The position numbers and the translations under genes were made by a program. The notes beneath the pieces were generated by a model. The model was not told the DNA's origin and ran no database searches. It worked only from the letters and a program-made list of their open reading frames with translations. A stretch of DNA of 64,000 nucleotides, taken from the NCBI RefSeq assembly GCF_043641665.1, contig NC_092190.1:24324510-24388509 (forward strand). Direction: 5' to 3'. Positions 1 to 10,593 of the stretch are shown here, piece after piece; position 1 is the stretch's first letter, and every line of letters starts with the position of its first letter. Source of the stretch: Enoplosus armatus. Its lineage: Eukaryota; Chordata; Actinopteri; Centrarchiformes; Enoplosidae.

Positions 1-142
1 CTCCGAGCAACACTGGCGATGAACACATGAACACTTCCACGTGCGCACACGCAGGTGCACACAATGTGATGACGTCACAACAGAACGTACTATAATACAT
101 GGAGTAAGGGCGCCATCTTAAAGTAACACTTAACACCTTTTT

Positions 143-930
143 ATGGTACTCGCCTGGCAATTTTCACAGGTTCCCATGGAGGCCACAGGAGACGTGGTCG
201 TCATGGTTCCCGACACCATCGCCAACGTTCCAGAGACTCAGCTGCCCAGTATCCCGGTCTCCAAGCTGCCGAGTGCCAAAAAGTCTCAACTGCCAGAATC
301 CTTGCTGCCCAGCGCCTCAGAGATGCCACTGGTCCTGCCTGGCCCCCAGTCGGTGATCTGGTCGACACCGGCTCCTGGTCTCCATTTGGCAGACCGACCG
401 ACACCAGCTCCACTGACTCCTGTTTCTGGTTCCAAGTCAGCATCCCGGCCAACACCCTCTCCTGCTCCTCAGTCGCTTCTCAGTCTGCTTCTCCTGAGCT
501 GCAGCTGTCTCCTGTTCCTGGTTCTCAGTCGGTGGCTTGACCGAATCCTGCACCACTTCCTGGTTCCCAGTTGGCAGCCCGGCTGACTCCTGGTTCCTAG
601 TCAGCGGTCTGACCGACATCTGTTCCTGAGCTGCGGCCAAAACCTGCTCCTGAACTAAAGTCAGCGACCCAGCCGATACCTGTTCCTAAAGAGCTGCAGC
701 CATCTCCTGTTTCAGACCTGCAGCCGACACCTCTCCCTGGTCTCCAGACGGTCTCCAGACCGCTCCCCAGAGCATCTCCACCTGTCTCCCATCACTCCTG
801 AGTGGCTCCGCCTGTCTGGTCGTCCTCCTGTGTGTCTCCATCTACGTTGCCCCGCTCTTTGACCCTGCCTCCTGGTCGTCGACTTGAGATGTCCCTTGTG
901 TCTTCCCCTCACCCTGTGCCAGTTCATCCA
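143..930. repeat. degenerate proline/leucine-rich repeated sequence, unrecognised
   Basis: The stretch is built from imperfect repeats of about 30-45 bases centred on motifs like 'ctcctggttcc' and 'agtc(a/g)gc', alternating with 'ctgagctgcag' motifs. One strand reads as a proline/serine-rich frame of 147 codons (143-586). Stops appear in every frame soon after, and composition explains the openness. I do not recognise a protein family. It most likely derives from a low-complexity part of a mobile element, but this is inference. Confidence 0.4.
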
Positions 931-2296
931 GAGATGATATAGAAAGGAGACATTATGTGGGTTTCACCACTGTCCCACTCCTTTAGGAGACCAGCAGGAG
1001 GTCCGGAGTCTATTCACTCCAATGGGAGAAGTGAACCTGAGCACAAATCATGACCCATTATTTCGTCCCATTTTCACCAAATTAACTATTGGACCTATTT
1101 TTCTGTGGCCGCATGTCTCCCAAACACTCTGACACTTTCTGCAAGCCAACCGGCAAAGCTAATGTGGCACGCTGCCATGTTTCAATGAGCCTGTACATGA
1201 AAGACAACAAAGCAATCTAGAGAAGGGCCCATAAAGACATCAACAAGTCATTAAAGTACTTGAGGGTATGAAGACCTACCCGAGCATGCGTTCATGCACC
1301 TTGTGAATGTACGGGAGACTAACAATATGCCAAATAGGAAGACACAGAGTTCAAAGGTCATTGAACCTGAGATAGCACCTCACCTCCCGATGGTCTTCCG
1401 CCAGTGAAGTGGCAATTTCTGCATCCTCCCTGTGCTGAGGGTCTGCTACCACTAAAAAACAGGCTGACTTTGTCAGTGACTGATGATTAATAAACTGCAA
1501 TGGGTAACTGTGTTTCATACCCAGCGAGCTTACACAAGTCTGTATGGTCGGTGCATTGGCTGTTTAGGGTGAATGAACACAGCAAGTGATGCAAGGTGGA
1601 AATTTGCTTTGATTTCTGTCTGAACACACCATCAGTTTCTTACCCACTTTGGTCTGGTAGAATCTGTGTTTTTTAGTAGCCTCACCAACAAGGTTTTATA
1701 TACCTTGGAGATATCGTTCAATAGCTTATTGTTATTGTTCAGTATAGATGGTTTGGGTTCTTGCAGAGAGCCTACTGTGCTGAAACATGTAGCAGACTAT
1801 AAAAAGACTATTTGTTTCCCTCCATGTGTGAACATGAAAACTAACCAGTATTTGTGATGATTGTATGCAGCGCCACTCACATGTTCTGACTCTTGTTGTG
1901 ACGAATGACAAAGAGGATTATTACTGTTCCTGGAATTATTAACTTTAACTGCAATACACCCAGAAATAATGATAAACTAATATGAAAATCATTTGTTGTA
2001 ACAGGGTTCTTTTTTTCTGCAGTTTATCAAAACAATCTGGAAAATTCAGAATGCCAATATAATAAAACGTTTCTTCTTGTGTTGGCAAAATACAACCCTG
2101 ATGAAGGCCACAAGTGTCGGTCTCACGATAAAGTTCTTTATTTAGTTAAAATTTGTTGCTGGAGTTCAGAGTTCTTTAAAAACTGCAGTTAGTCATTAGT
2201 CATTAAATTGTTGAAGGTGGTGATGCTCTTTACATTAGTCTCTACATCATTATGATACAAATGGATGACTGTTCAACAGTTAACAGTGTTAATACA
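931..2296. other. no gene recognised
   Basis: Mixed-composition sequence with only short frames. No protein motif, tRNA or clear repeat was recognised. The last part (about 2160-2296) is the 3' flank of the minus-strand odorant receptor that follows. Confidence 0.5.
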
Positions 2297-3217
2297 TCAG
2301 ACCATTTTGCAGAACAACCTCTTGATGTGTTTTAAAATGTCTTTCATCTTTAGTCCATATATGATTGGATTAAAAAGCGGATGATACATTACTATTTGTA
2401 ACGTCATTATTAAACTTACAGTTTGGGGAAAATCAGTTCCCAGTCGCAGTAGAACTACATCATATACACTCAAACAGGAAAAGTTGATTAAAACTATCAG
2501 GTGCGGTAAACAGGTCTGTGCAGCTTTTTTCCTGACTTCTCTACTACTTCGATATGATATTATAAATATCCTGATGTATGTAAAAAGTATGAAGAGCAAA
2601 GGGAAAAACATAAGATTTACAAAAGCAATCAAGGCATATATATTCTGTGCTCTAGAACTCACACAGTGAAGTTTGTAAACTGTACTGTTACAAATGATTC
2701 CTCTCAAAGTGAAGTTACAGAGTTTTTTATTGGCATTCAGTGTAATTGGCACAGCAACCTGAGAAGCAGGTAGAGTCCAGGCTAAAACCAAGAAAATACT
2801 GACAGTCGTTTTCCTCATGATAGTTGGATATTGCAGAGGTTTACATATCGACACATACCTGTCATAGGACATGGCTGCCAACAGTAAGAACTCTGAGGCG
2901 GCGAGAGAGTAATATACAAACCACTGAAAGAGACAGGCGGAATATGATATGATCTGTTTTTCTGATAACAAGTCGATCAGAAGCTTTGGGTAGACCGCAG
3001 TGCTGAAAAGAACAGAGTTCAGCAACAGAGCTGCAATGAAGATGTACATAGGCTCATGGAGGTTTTTATGAATCCAGATAAGACACACAATAGTAGAATT
3101 ACTGCAGAGTATTAGAATATACACTGTAAACATGATCACAAAATAAACATATCTGTATTTGTGCACTTCCACATACCCATCAAGAGTTATGTATGTTACA
3201 TTTACTTTATTATCCAT
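2297..3217 (-). CDS. odorant receptor (teleost type, intact, 306 aa)
   Basis: Single-exon seven-transmembrane GPCR expected in the ciliary membrane of olfactory neurons, signalling through a G protein. The frame is 306 codons from an ATG at 3217, a normal OR length. Landmarks: N-glycosylation site NVT at residues 6-8; HEPMYIF at 54-60 (IC1/TM2); extracellular Cys95; MSYDRY at 116-121 ending TM3; several ECL2 cysteines; an SY pair followed by KKAAQTCLPHL (TM6 start); NPIIYG in TM7. It is very close to the plus-strand OR at 5508-6425, with which it forms a head-to-head pair separated by 2.3 kb. The ligand is unknown. The subfamily is probably a teleost type 1 (delta-like) group, which is inference. 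No defect seen. Confidence 0.93.
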   Translation of the reverse strand: MDNKVNVTYITLDGYVEVHKYRYVYFVIMFTVYILILCSNSTIVCLIWIHKNLHEPMYIFIAALLLNSVLFSTAVYPKLLIDLLSEKQIISYSACLFQWFVYYSLAASEFLLLAAMSYDRYVSICKPLQYPTIMRKTTVSIFLVLAWTLPASQVAVPITLNANKKLCNFTLRGIICNSTVYKLHCVSSRAQNIYALIAFVNLMFFPLLFILFTYIRIFIISYRSSREVRKKAAQTCLPHLIVLINFSCLSVYDVVLLRLGTDFPQTVSLIMTLQIVMYHPLFNPIIYGLKMKDILKHIKRLFCKMV

Positions 3218-3756
3218 TAAGGTTGTCTAAAGGAAATACTATGTCTCACTTTGAAGATTACATCAACGTACTACATATCTTGTATTAGATTGTCTTTCAT
3301 TCACTGTTGCCTGCCCTTGAAATATTTCACTATGCAGATATCCAAAATTCAGAGCGTGAACAGTTTGAGTCTGTGGATTGTTTTTATCCGCCTGCATCGC
3401 CCTCCATGGATCTCATTTAAGTGCATGAAGTGCAACGATCATCTAAAAACATCGTCAAACCCTAGAGACTTTCTGTGCTCCATTAATCAGAATTTCTACT
3501 GTATTACGATACTCATTGCTATAGAAATGGACTAAATGCTGTATGTTATTTTCTGAACACTCCACCTGACTGCTGTTTAAGTTCAGCGAAAGTGAATCCA
3601 AAATCCAGCTTTTGTATGCTGCACAAGAGCCAGGTTAACTTTCGACTCAGAGTCTTTCAGCACACCCACTGAACCAAAGAAGGAACGTTTGTGACGGCTA
3701 TTTTGCATGTGTTTATATGATTGTGACATTTATCATTTAGTCTACAGAACCAAAAG
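3218..3756. other. upstream region of the minus-strand odorant receptor
   Basis: This is the intergenic start of the head-to-head OR pair. It should hold the promoter and any 5' non-coding exon of the OR at 2297-3217. I see no TATA box or other motif I would defend. A 94-codon frame at 3251-3535 has no recognisable motif and is not called. Confidence 0.4.
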
Positions 3757-3880
3757 AGTCGTTCATGAGTCGGTTCGTGAGTCGTTCATGAGTCGTTCAT
3801 GAGTCGGTTCGTGAGTCGTTCATGAGTCGGTTCATGAGTCGGTTCGTGAGTCGTTCATGAGTCGTTCATGAGTCGGTTCA
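3757..3880. repeat. 12-bp minisatellite (gttcatgagtcg)
   Basis: About ten tandem copies of a 12-base unit 'gttcatgagtcg', with variants carrying 'gttcgtgagtcg'. The array lies between the two divergently transcribed odorant receptors. Confidence 0.85.
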
Positions 3881-3889
3881 TCCCTCACT

Positions 3890-4700
3890 GACGGGGTCAA
3901 CCTGTTGGTAGTTGCAGCAGACCCTCAGCACAGGGAGGCTGCGGAGATCTCCAATTCACTGGGAAAGAGGACCAACAACCAGCAGGCGGGGTTCTATTAA
4001 CATTACTTCCTCATCCCTAAGAGGAATGGGAGACTTGGACAGGTTTTGAATTTAAGAGGGATCAAAAAGACCCCCACAATGCAAAATGATGGCTTTACCG
4101 CAGGTAAATGTTTTCAGATCCCATTATACAGGGACCTCAGGTTAGCCTTCAATGACCAGAACTTTCGAGGTCTGTGTCCTCCCATTCGGCACATCATTAG
4201 GTGCATGAACACATGGTCGGGAAGGTCTTTACACCCTCAGCTACTTATACAACTCGTTGTTGGATGCACGCCCACTCAGAAGAGCAGTGCTGCAACAATG
4301 CTATGCTTAGAGCTCCTAGGCCTGTGGCTCAACAGGAGGAAGAGCTGTCTATCTGGCTCTTCTGCACTTCCTGCCATGTGCTTGTGAGAACAGACAGTAT
4401 ACTAGCAGCAGCTTACATAAATGGACAGGAGGGCTTGGGCTGCCCTCGCCTTTACTTTATTGTCTCAGACAATATGGGCATGGACACATCTGCGGTTCAA
4501 GTCCCTAAGGGCAATTCAGCTGCCAGGTTGGGCCAAACATGTTTGCAGATCAGCTCTTCAGAGGGGGACCCCTCCCGGGAGAATGGAGGCTGCATCTATA
4601 GGTGGTAAGCAAGATCTGGGACCACTTTGGTTCACCTGTGGCCATTGTGTCTTTTTGAAAGCCTGCCTTGCGCCTGGTATACCTCTAGGCTAACTGAGTG
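3890..4700 (+). mobile_element. DIRS-like retrotransposon remnant (RT to RNase H)
   Basis: Broken frames on the plus strand read, in order, as pieces of a DIRS-type polymerase. Near 3975-4070 an RT start is visible: QAGFY, a stop, HYFLIPKRNG, then a degraded 'LNLRG'. Near 4380-4440 an RNase H-like stretch reads RTDS..AAAYINGQ. Near 4460-4560, in another frame, come WAWTHL, SLRAIQLPG and further fragments. The catalytic middle of the RT is not recognisable, and stops and frameshifts are frequent, so the copy is dead. The family call rests on the FYxxYFLIPK and VRTD..AYIN..G patterns known from fish DIRS elements. The ends were not found. Confidence 0.62.
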
Positions 4701-5507
4701 GCCTTCCACCTGTTTTATGGCTGGCCTTAGCTTAGTTTAGCTTATCTGAGCACATGGGTAGGTACTCTGGTGGTGTGGAGGTCTCATTCAAAGTCAACTG
4801 CCATTTCGTGCTCCAGCAGGAGCAGCTGGGTCTACTTGGTTTCCTCACGGTGTGTCTTGCAGTCCCCATAGATATGGAAGATATAGGATGGAGATGCTTC
4901 TACCATGTAAGGCATAAACTCTCTCAACACAAAACTATACACAGAATATAATAACACCACAAAATCTCCATAGAATGAACTTGGAGTCATCACATTATTC
5001 CACGCTGTATGTGGGTCAGAAGAAACTGGGAGATGCTGGCAACCACTGGGCCAGATGCCCAGTTGCTATCTGGGATATTGAATGCCTGCAGATGCATCTG
5101 TGATTCAGAACGAGCAAAGAGAGTGAAGCATATCGGAGTCTTCTTGAGAAATGGCACTAATTAGATAATTATGTCATCGCAAAAGGTCAAGGTTGAAGTA
5201 ACCCTGAAAAACACAATTGGTGTTTCAGCACAAACTCTACAGATGCAATGTGCCAGAGACACACCGCAGCAAACAAAGTCTAACAACATCGAGTCCAGGC
5301 CTCTAGTTGTTAACGTTACCTCTTTCTTTGGAGAGTTTAATGAGGTCCTTGGAGGGTGAAACAGTCCAGTAAAAACATCCTACAGACTCAAGCAGATCAC
5401 TTTCCAGTGTCTGTGTTCAGGTACCGATGACTGTATAAGACAATCTGATGGAGGTTAGAGACTTCAAGTAATGTGCCTGTTATATTCTTTAACATTTAGT
5501 TTCAGAC
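4701..5507. other. intergenic region upstream of the odorant receptor at 5508
   Basis: No gene recognised. The last 200 bases (about 5310-5507) show patchy similarity to the region upstream of the later ORs (near 11550-11640), for example 'cagactcaa(g/a)cag', suggesting shared ancestral 5' flank. A possible splice acceptor ('tttagtttcag') ends at 5505, two bases before the ATG, which would fit a non-coding 5' exon. That is inference. Confidence 0.4.
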
Positions 5508-6425
5508 ATGGATAATGAAATAAATGCAACATACGTAACTCTTGATGGGCATGTGGAAGTTCATAAATACGGATGTGTTTATTTTGTGATCATGTTTACA
5601 GTATATATTCTAATACTCTGCAGTAATTCTACTGTTGTGTGTCTTATCTGGATTCATAAAAACCTCCATGAGCCTATGTACATCTTCATTGCAGCTCTGT
5701 TGCTGAACTCTGTTCTTTTCAGCACTGCGGTCTACCCAAAGCTTCTGATCGACTTGTTATCAGAAAAACAGATCATATCATATTCCGCCTGTCTCTTTCA
5801 GTGGTTTCTATATTACTCTCTAGCCGCCTCAGAGTTCTTACTGTTGTCAGGCATGGCCTATGACAGGTATGTGTCTATATGTAAACCTCTGCAATATCCA
5901 ACTATCATGAGGAAAACCACTATCAGTATGTTCCTCACTTTAGCCTGGCTTCTGCCTGCTTGTCAGGTTGCAGTGGCAGTTTCTCTGAGTGCTAATAGAC
6001 AACTTTGTAACTTCATTTTAAAAGGAATTGTTTGCAACAATGCAGTTTACCAGCTTCACTGTGTGACTTCAAAAGTAATGACCATATATGGTATGGTTGC
6101 TTTGCTAAATGCTGTACTTCTCCCTGTGCTTTTTATACTGTTTACATATACAAAGATATTTATAATATCCTATCGAAGTAGTAGAGAAGTCAGGAAAAAA
6201 GCTGCACAGACCTGTTTACCACATTTGATGGTTTTAATCAACTTTTCCTGTTTGACTACATATGACGTACTTCTAGTTCGACTGGAAACCAACTTTTCAA
6301 AAACCGTACGCTTAATAATGACTTTACAAATACTAATCTATCATCCTCTCTTTAATCCAATCATATATGGACTGAAGATGAAAGACATTTACAGGCACCT
6401 CAAGAGATTGTTCAGTCAAAATTAA
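5508..6425 (+). CDS. odorant receptor (teleost type, intact, 305 aa)
   Basis: Single-exon OR of 305 codons starting at an ATG right after 'ttcagac'. Landmarks: N-glycosylation site NAT at 6-8, HEPMYIF at 54-60, Cys95, MAYDRY at 116-121, cysteine-rich ECL2, SY then KKAAQTCLPHL at the TM5/TM6 side, and NPIIYG in TM7. TM1-TM3 are nearly the same as in the OR at 2297-3217. Residues about 150-200 (TM4, ECL2, start of TM5, where ligand contacts are usual) differ much more. All key OR motifs are present, so it is probably functional. Ligand unknown. Confidence 0.93.
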   Translation: MDNEINATYVTLDGHVEVHKYGCVYFVIMFTVYILILCSNSTVVCLIWIHKNLHEPMYIFIAALLLNSVLFSTAVYPKLLIDLLSEKQIISYSACLFQWFLYYSLAASEFLLLSGMAYDRYVSICKPLQYPTIMRKTTISMFLTLAWLLPACQVAVAVSLSANRQLCNFILKGIVCNNAVYQLHCVTSKVMTIYGMVALLNAVLLPVLFILFTYTKIFIISYRSSREVRKKAAQTCLPHLMVLINFSCLTTYDVLLVRLETNFSKTVRLIMTLQILIYHPLFNPIIYGLKMKDIYRHLKRLFSQN

Positions 6426-6881
6426 ACCGATGTATCTGTGTTAACTATGTACACTGATGTCGTCTTACTAATGCATAGATGTGATTTCTCTTTCTGTAGC
6501 AAAATAGAACTTGTGTCCCAGTATTGACATTCACATTGGCACTTTTTTCTCGGTCTTCTGATCAAATTCAAAGATGTTGACATTTTAAATTAACAGCCTT
6601 GAAAGCAAGAGTGTGTTCCTGTGTGCCATAGAGTTTTCTGTTTTACGTTGTTTTCTAGTGCCTGATTTTAGATTCGGAATAGAAATAGATAAATAAAGGA
6701 AACCAAATTATTGTTGCTGTCGCATAAACTTTTTATTATTACCACTATTTGTAGACTGTACCTCCTTTGCAGCTGCCACACACTCATATACACGGACATA
6801 TCCTTTAAACCTAGTGTGATGTTTTCCACCAAAGTCCAAAGGTATAGACAATGGGTTAAAAAGAAAAACATTTTTATACAT
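6426..6881. other. intergenic, no gene recognised
   Basis: AT-rich spacer between the OR at 5508-6425 and the truncated OR pseudogene. Similarity to the other OR copies begins abruptly near 6882, so this segment marks the left breakpoint of the duplicated block. Confidence 0.5.
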
Positions 6882-7734
6882 ATTTTGTGATTATGTTCAC
6901 AGTATATATTCTATAATATGCAGTAATTCTACCATTGTGTATATTATCTGGATTCACCAAAACCTCCATGAGCCTATGTACATCTTCATTGCAGCTTTGT
7001 TAATCAACTCTGTTCTTTTCAGCACTGTGGTCTACCCAAAGCTTCTGATCGACTTTTTATCTGAGAAACAGATCATATCATATTCCGCCTGTCTCTTCCA
7101 ATTTCATGTATTTTACTGTTTAGGCGGTTCAGAGTTCTTACTGCTGGCAGCCATGTCCTATGACAGGTATGTGTCTATATGTAAACCTCTGCAATATCCA
7201 ACTATCATGAGGAAAACCACTGTCAGTATTTTCTTGGTTTTAGCCTGGACTCTACCTGCCTCTCAGGTCACTGTGCCAACTGCTTTGAGCGCCAAAGAAG
7301 AACTCTGTAGCTTTATTTTAAAAGGAGTTTTTTGCAATAACACAGTTTACAAACTTCAATGTGTGATCTCAAAAGCACGTTTTATACGAGATATGATCAT
7401 ACTGCTTAATGTTGCACTTCTCCCTGTGCTTTTCATATTTCTTACATACACCAGGATACTCATAATATCCTATCGAAGTAGTAGAGAAGTCAGGAAAAAA
7501 GCTGCACAGACCTGTTTACCCCACCTGATAGTTTTGTTAAACTTTTCCTGTTTGTGTGTGTATGATGTCATTACAGTTGGACTGGAATCTAATTTTCCAA
7601 AGACTGTGCATTTAATAATGAACCTACAAATCGTTTTATATCATCCTCTCTTTAATCCAATCATGTATGGACTGAAAATGAAAGAAATTTATAAACACCT
7701 CAGGAGGTTGTTCTGTCCAGCCAAAGTGAACTGA
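6882..7734 (+). pseudogene. odorant receptor pseudogene, 5'-truncated and frameshifted
   Basis: The body is nearly identical to the intact ORs at 11838, 20185 and 28809. Over the shared part it differs from the 28809 protein at one residue (Arg/His at 191). Similarity starts only at codon 25-27, so the start codon, N-terminus and glycosylation site are missing. At 6909-6917 one A is missing relative to the intact copies ('attctataat' against 'attctaataat'), which creates an immediate TAA in TM1. The open frame after that has its first ATG at 6976, inside TM2. MSYDRY, KKAAQTCLPHL and NPIMYG are retained. It cannot make a full receptor. Confidence 0.9.
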
Positions 7735-8133
7735 TGTATCACTCATGACTGATTAGTTTCTCATTTCTTGTGTAATAATCCTGAAGATGAGTGACTCCTC
7801 TGATCATTGGATGGTGTTTAATGTAAGAATGTGTTTCTATGACTGACACACAGTAAAGAGTAACAGCAGCTTCAACAATGTCATGACTGATCAATGTGTT
7901 GAAGTTTCTCCTTTTTCTAACATAGTATGTCCTAGTATGACCGCCCACTTTTTGAAAATCATTTCAGAAAGAGTTTTAATCCTGGAGCCAACCAACTACG
8001 AGATGAATGTCGACATGATTAGTACGATGTTCCTGTAGTTTCATGTAGTGGATGGATTTAGTAAATCCATCAAAGGAGCCACCACAGTTGAGAAGTTTTT
8101 ACAAAAGCTGTGGTAGTAACCCACAAGACCTGT
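7735..8133. repeat. duplicated odorant receptor 3' flank
   Basis: This flank is shared with the 3' flanks at 12765-13054 and 21112-21456, beginning 'tgtatcactcatgac'. It lacks about 35 bases present in the other copies around 7952. It continues past 'catgtag' (8041-8050) into sequence not seen in the others, so it shows the uninterrupted state of a site that elsewhere carries an LTR-like insert. Confidence 0.75.
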
Positions 8134-8357
8134 CACGGATGGCGGTGCCGGGCAGCAAGGAACACAAGGAATAGGGCCCAATAGCAGACACAGGGCAGAG
8201 TAGATGCAGTGCAGGGGATTTATTTAGCAAATCCAGGGGGACAATGACTTACAGGATACTGATCAGGCAGTGGTCAAAGCTGGGAAAGCAGTCCGAACAG
8301 GTAAACAGATAAGGCGAGGAACAGGCAAGAATCAGAGTCCAAAGAACAGCCCAAAAG
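8134..8357. mobile_element. possible LTR-type or nonautonomous element fragment
   Basis: Begins 'tgtcacggatgg' and carries purine-rich 'ggcaggaacaggcaag'-like phrases typical of fish retroelement termini. It lies beside a Rex1 fragment and Gypsy gag/protease sequence. No coding capacity. The assignment is tentative. Confidence 0.35.
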
Positions 8358-8610
8358 TCAGAATCAGAAATACTTTATTGATCCCAGGGGGGAAATTGTA
8401 CAGTCCCAGTGCTCCCATTCAAGATTAGAAAGTAGCATAAATTTAGAGCTAAAGTATGTACAAAACATAAAAATAAGAAATACAAAATAAAAATATACAT
8501 GTTTACAGTATTTAAGTGAAAATATAAGTGTGTGTGTATATATATACATCAGCACTGGCACATGTTTACCGTCAGAGAGTCCAGCTCCACCCCCACAACG
8601 TCACTGGCCT
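8358..8610 (-). mobile_element. Rex1-type LINE 3' fragment
   Basis: The 3' tail of a LINE on the minus strand. It opens (plus strand) with 'agaatcagaaatacttt attgatccc', the same terminus as the longer copies at 13055 and 23943. It then jumps, with an internal deletion after about 8570, to 'gtcagagagtccagct', which encodes the RT C-terminal segment SDVVGV.LDSLTV. It is heavily truncated and not coding. Confidence 0.8.
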
Positions 8611-8842
8611 GATTATCGGCGCACACACGGCTACCAGCCAGGTCATTCCCTAGAATGATGTCTACGCCCACAATGGGCAGTGCAGGCCGCACACCCATGT
8701 CGACCAACCCACAGTTAAGCACCAATCTATGCAGTGGAACAGCCAACGCCGTTAAGCCCATAACCCGCATCAGAACATGGTCTCCCGTACCAGATTCCTT
8801 TGAAAAAGGCAGCACAAAGCTCACAATGTATGAATTAAACAC
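8611..8842 (-). pseudogene. Gypsy-type aspartic protease region, partial
   Basis: The minus-strand frame carries a retroelement protease-like C-terminal segment: ALPIVGVDIILGNDLAG near 8635-8690, preceded by a beta-rich stretch with LVDMGVRP. It directly follows the zinc-knuckle gag, as expected for gag-pro order. Its downstream part (RT onward) is missing, and the frame runs on into the Rex1 fragment at 8610. Non-functional. Confidence 0.65.
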
Positions 8843-9973
8843 CCCAGTGTCTCTCCGAATTTTTCTCCAAGCTGCCTTTCACTCCAGTTTCCACCTGCTG
8901 ACGGGGAGAAATGACAGGCCTAACATGTTTAACAGAAGCAGCAAACGCAGCAGATTTAACCTGCGCCCCACTATTCCCACGCCTAACATTGGCTTTAGGA
9001 CAATCAGCTTTCCAGTGCCCCCTGCCTTTGCAAAAGCTACATACTTTAGTCGAGTCAAACTGCATCGGACCTTGTGTAGCCCGTTCTGGCCTACCCAGGC
9101 GAGAACCAGCTCCTTCCTCCCAGTTACCTGTTGCACGAAAGGTGCTGCCATTCCCCCTGTAACCAGCTTCATCTCGAGCTCGGCGCTCACGACCACCCCT
9201 GTGTATAAGCACATACTCATCGGCCAGCGCAGCGGCTTTGCAGCAGTCATCACTTTATGCTCACTGATGTAAACGACCAATGTGACTGGAAACAGAATTT
9301 TTCAATTGCTCCAAAACCACCAAATCACTCAAAGCATCGTAAGACTCAACCTTCAATGCAGTAAACCACCTACTGAAATGAGTAGCCAAGTCCCTGGCAA
9401 ACTCAACACGCGTCTGGACTTCTCCCATGTCCGGAACTTCTGGCGATACACCTCAGGCACCAACTCATACGCCCGTAACACCGCAGCCTTGACTGTTACA
9501 TAAACTTTACTTTCAGCCACCGTGAGAGCTGAGTAGGCTTCCTGCGCTCTGCCTGTCAGCACGCACTGCAAAAGTAATGTGCGGTCAGCATCTGACCACT
9601 CTCTACCTTCAGCTGCCCGCACAAAAAGTGTGAAAAAAGTATACGTGTCTCTGAGGAACCAAGCACAGATTATCTGCAACATCAAAAACACCAGCAGTAG
9701 CCCTACCAGGAGCAGCAAGGAAGGCCTGGCCCGCACCTGCATCAGGTTCACTTAAACTTAACCTCCGCTCCTCCATATCAAGTCTTTTGATTTCTGCGTC
9801 CCTCCTCAATTTCTCAACAGCCAATTTTTCCCTTTCAGTTTGTTGCAGAATCAACTACCAACCTCTTATTGTCGATGTCCAATTTGAAAAGCTCAGCGAT
9901 TTCCAACAATTGCGCCCGCGAACAACACTCCAGTAACTCCTCAGACTCTCAAAAAGTCTTCTACACTAGCCAT
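8835..9973 (-). pseudogene. Gypsy-type LTR retrotransposon gag, frameshifted
   Basis: On the minus strand, pieces in order are: a start at 9971-9973 reading MASVEDFL; a charged helical segment (EREKLAVEKLRRDAEIKR, 9780-9850); a capsid/SCAN-like helical segment (WSDADRTLLLQC, AYSALTV, AYELVPE.YRQKFR, 9420-9610); and a CCHC zinc knuckle CSFCKGRGHWKADCP near 9000-9050. Several frameshifts separate them. This is the gag of a fish Gypsy-type element, binding its RNA through the zinc knuckle when intact. It is not active here. No downstream polymerase is present. Confidence 0.8.
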
Positions 9974-10593
9974 GACTCTCGAATAACGCCTCCACTTTCC
10001 TGCCCACAACACACCAACTGATGCAGGTCGCCACTCCATCATTCCTACCCGTGGCATGCTGAGCTCAAACAGCCCCAACTCACAGCCACCACATCACCGC
10101 AGCCTTGTCCCTCTAACTACCTATCCAGAATCTAGCTCAGCTCCCCCCTAGTCTTCAGGTGTTACTTGTGGCGGGTATTTATGTACTGAAACCCGATAGC
10201 CCGGTAAAGCAACCATAGCCTGGCGACCCACCTGCAGCTACGGACGTGCTCCCGAGAATTCCAAAGGGAACCCGCTCTTCGGCCTAACCACGGACAGAAT
10301 AACAATTTACTACAGCCGTGCCCAGGACCAACAGAACTCAGTGCCACACAATCACCAGTGTAAAACAAGCTGGTGACACAAACACACATCCGCAGAAGAA
10401 AGCGACCTGTTATACAGCACAGCTCCTACATTAATGCAAAACGGCTTACTTACCACCTTCGTCTATGTCTCCAAACAACTCGCTCACAACACGAGGTGCA
10501 CGGCCTGCTAACCTCCGACGTCACGTGGACACTACAGCACATTCCACTGACCACCGGTTTCATTCATAAAATCAGACAAGCCCCCATTTGTCA
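9974..10593 (-). mobile_element. leader/LTR side of the Gypsy remnant
   Basis: Non-coding sequence on the 5' side of the gag remnant. It probably includes leader and LTR, but I could not fix LTR ends, a primer-binding site or target duplications. A 'tgtcacagg' at 10594 may mark an LTR-type terminus. Confidence 0.4.

Noticed and set aside
143..586. A 147-codon proline-rich protein
   Set aside because: Degenerate internal repeats, opposite-strand frames of similar openness and no recognised domain.
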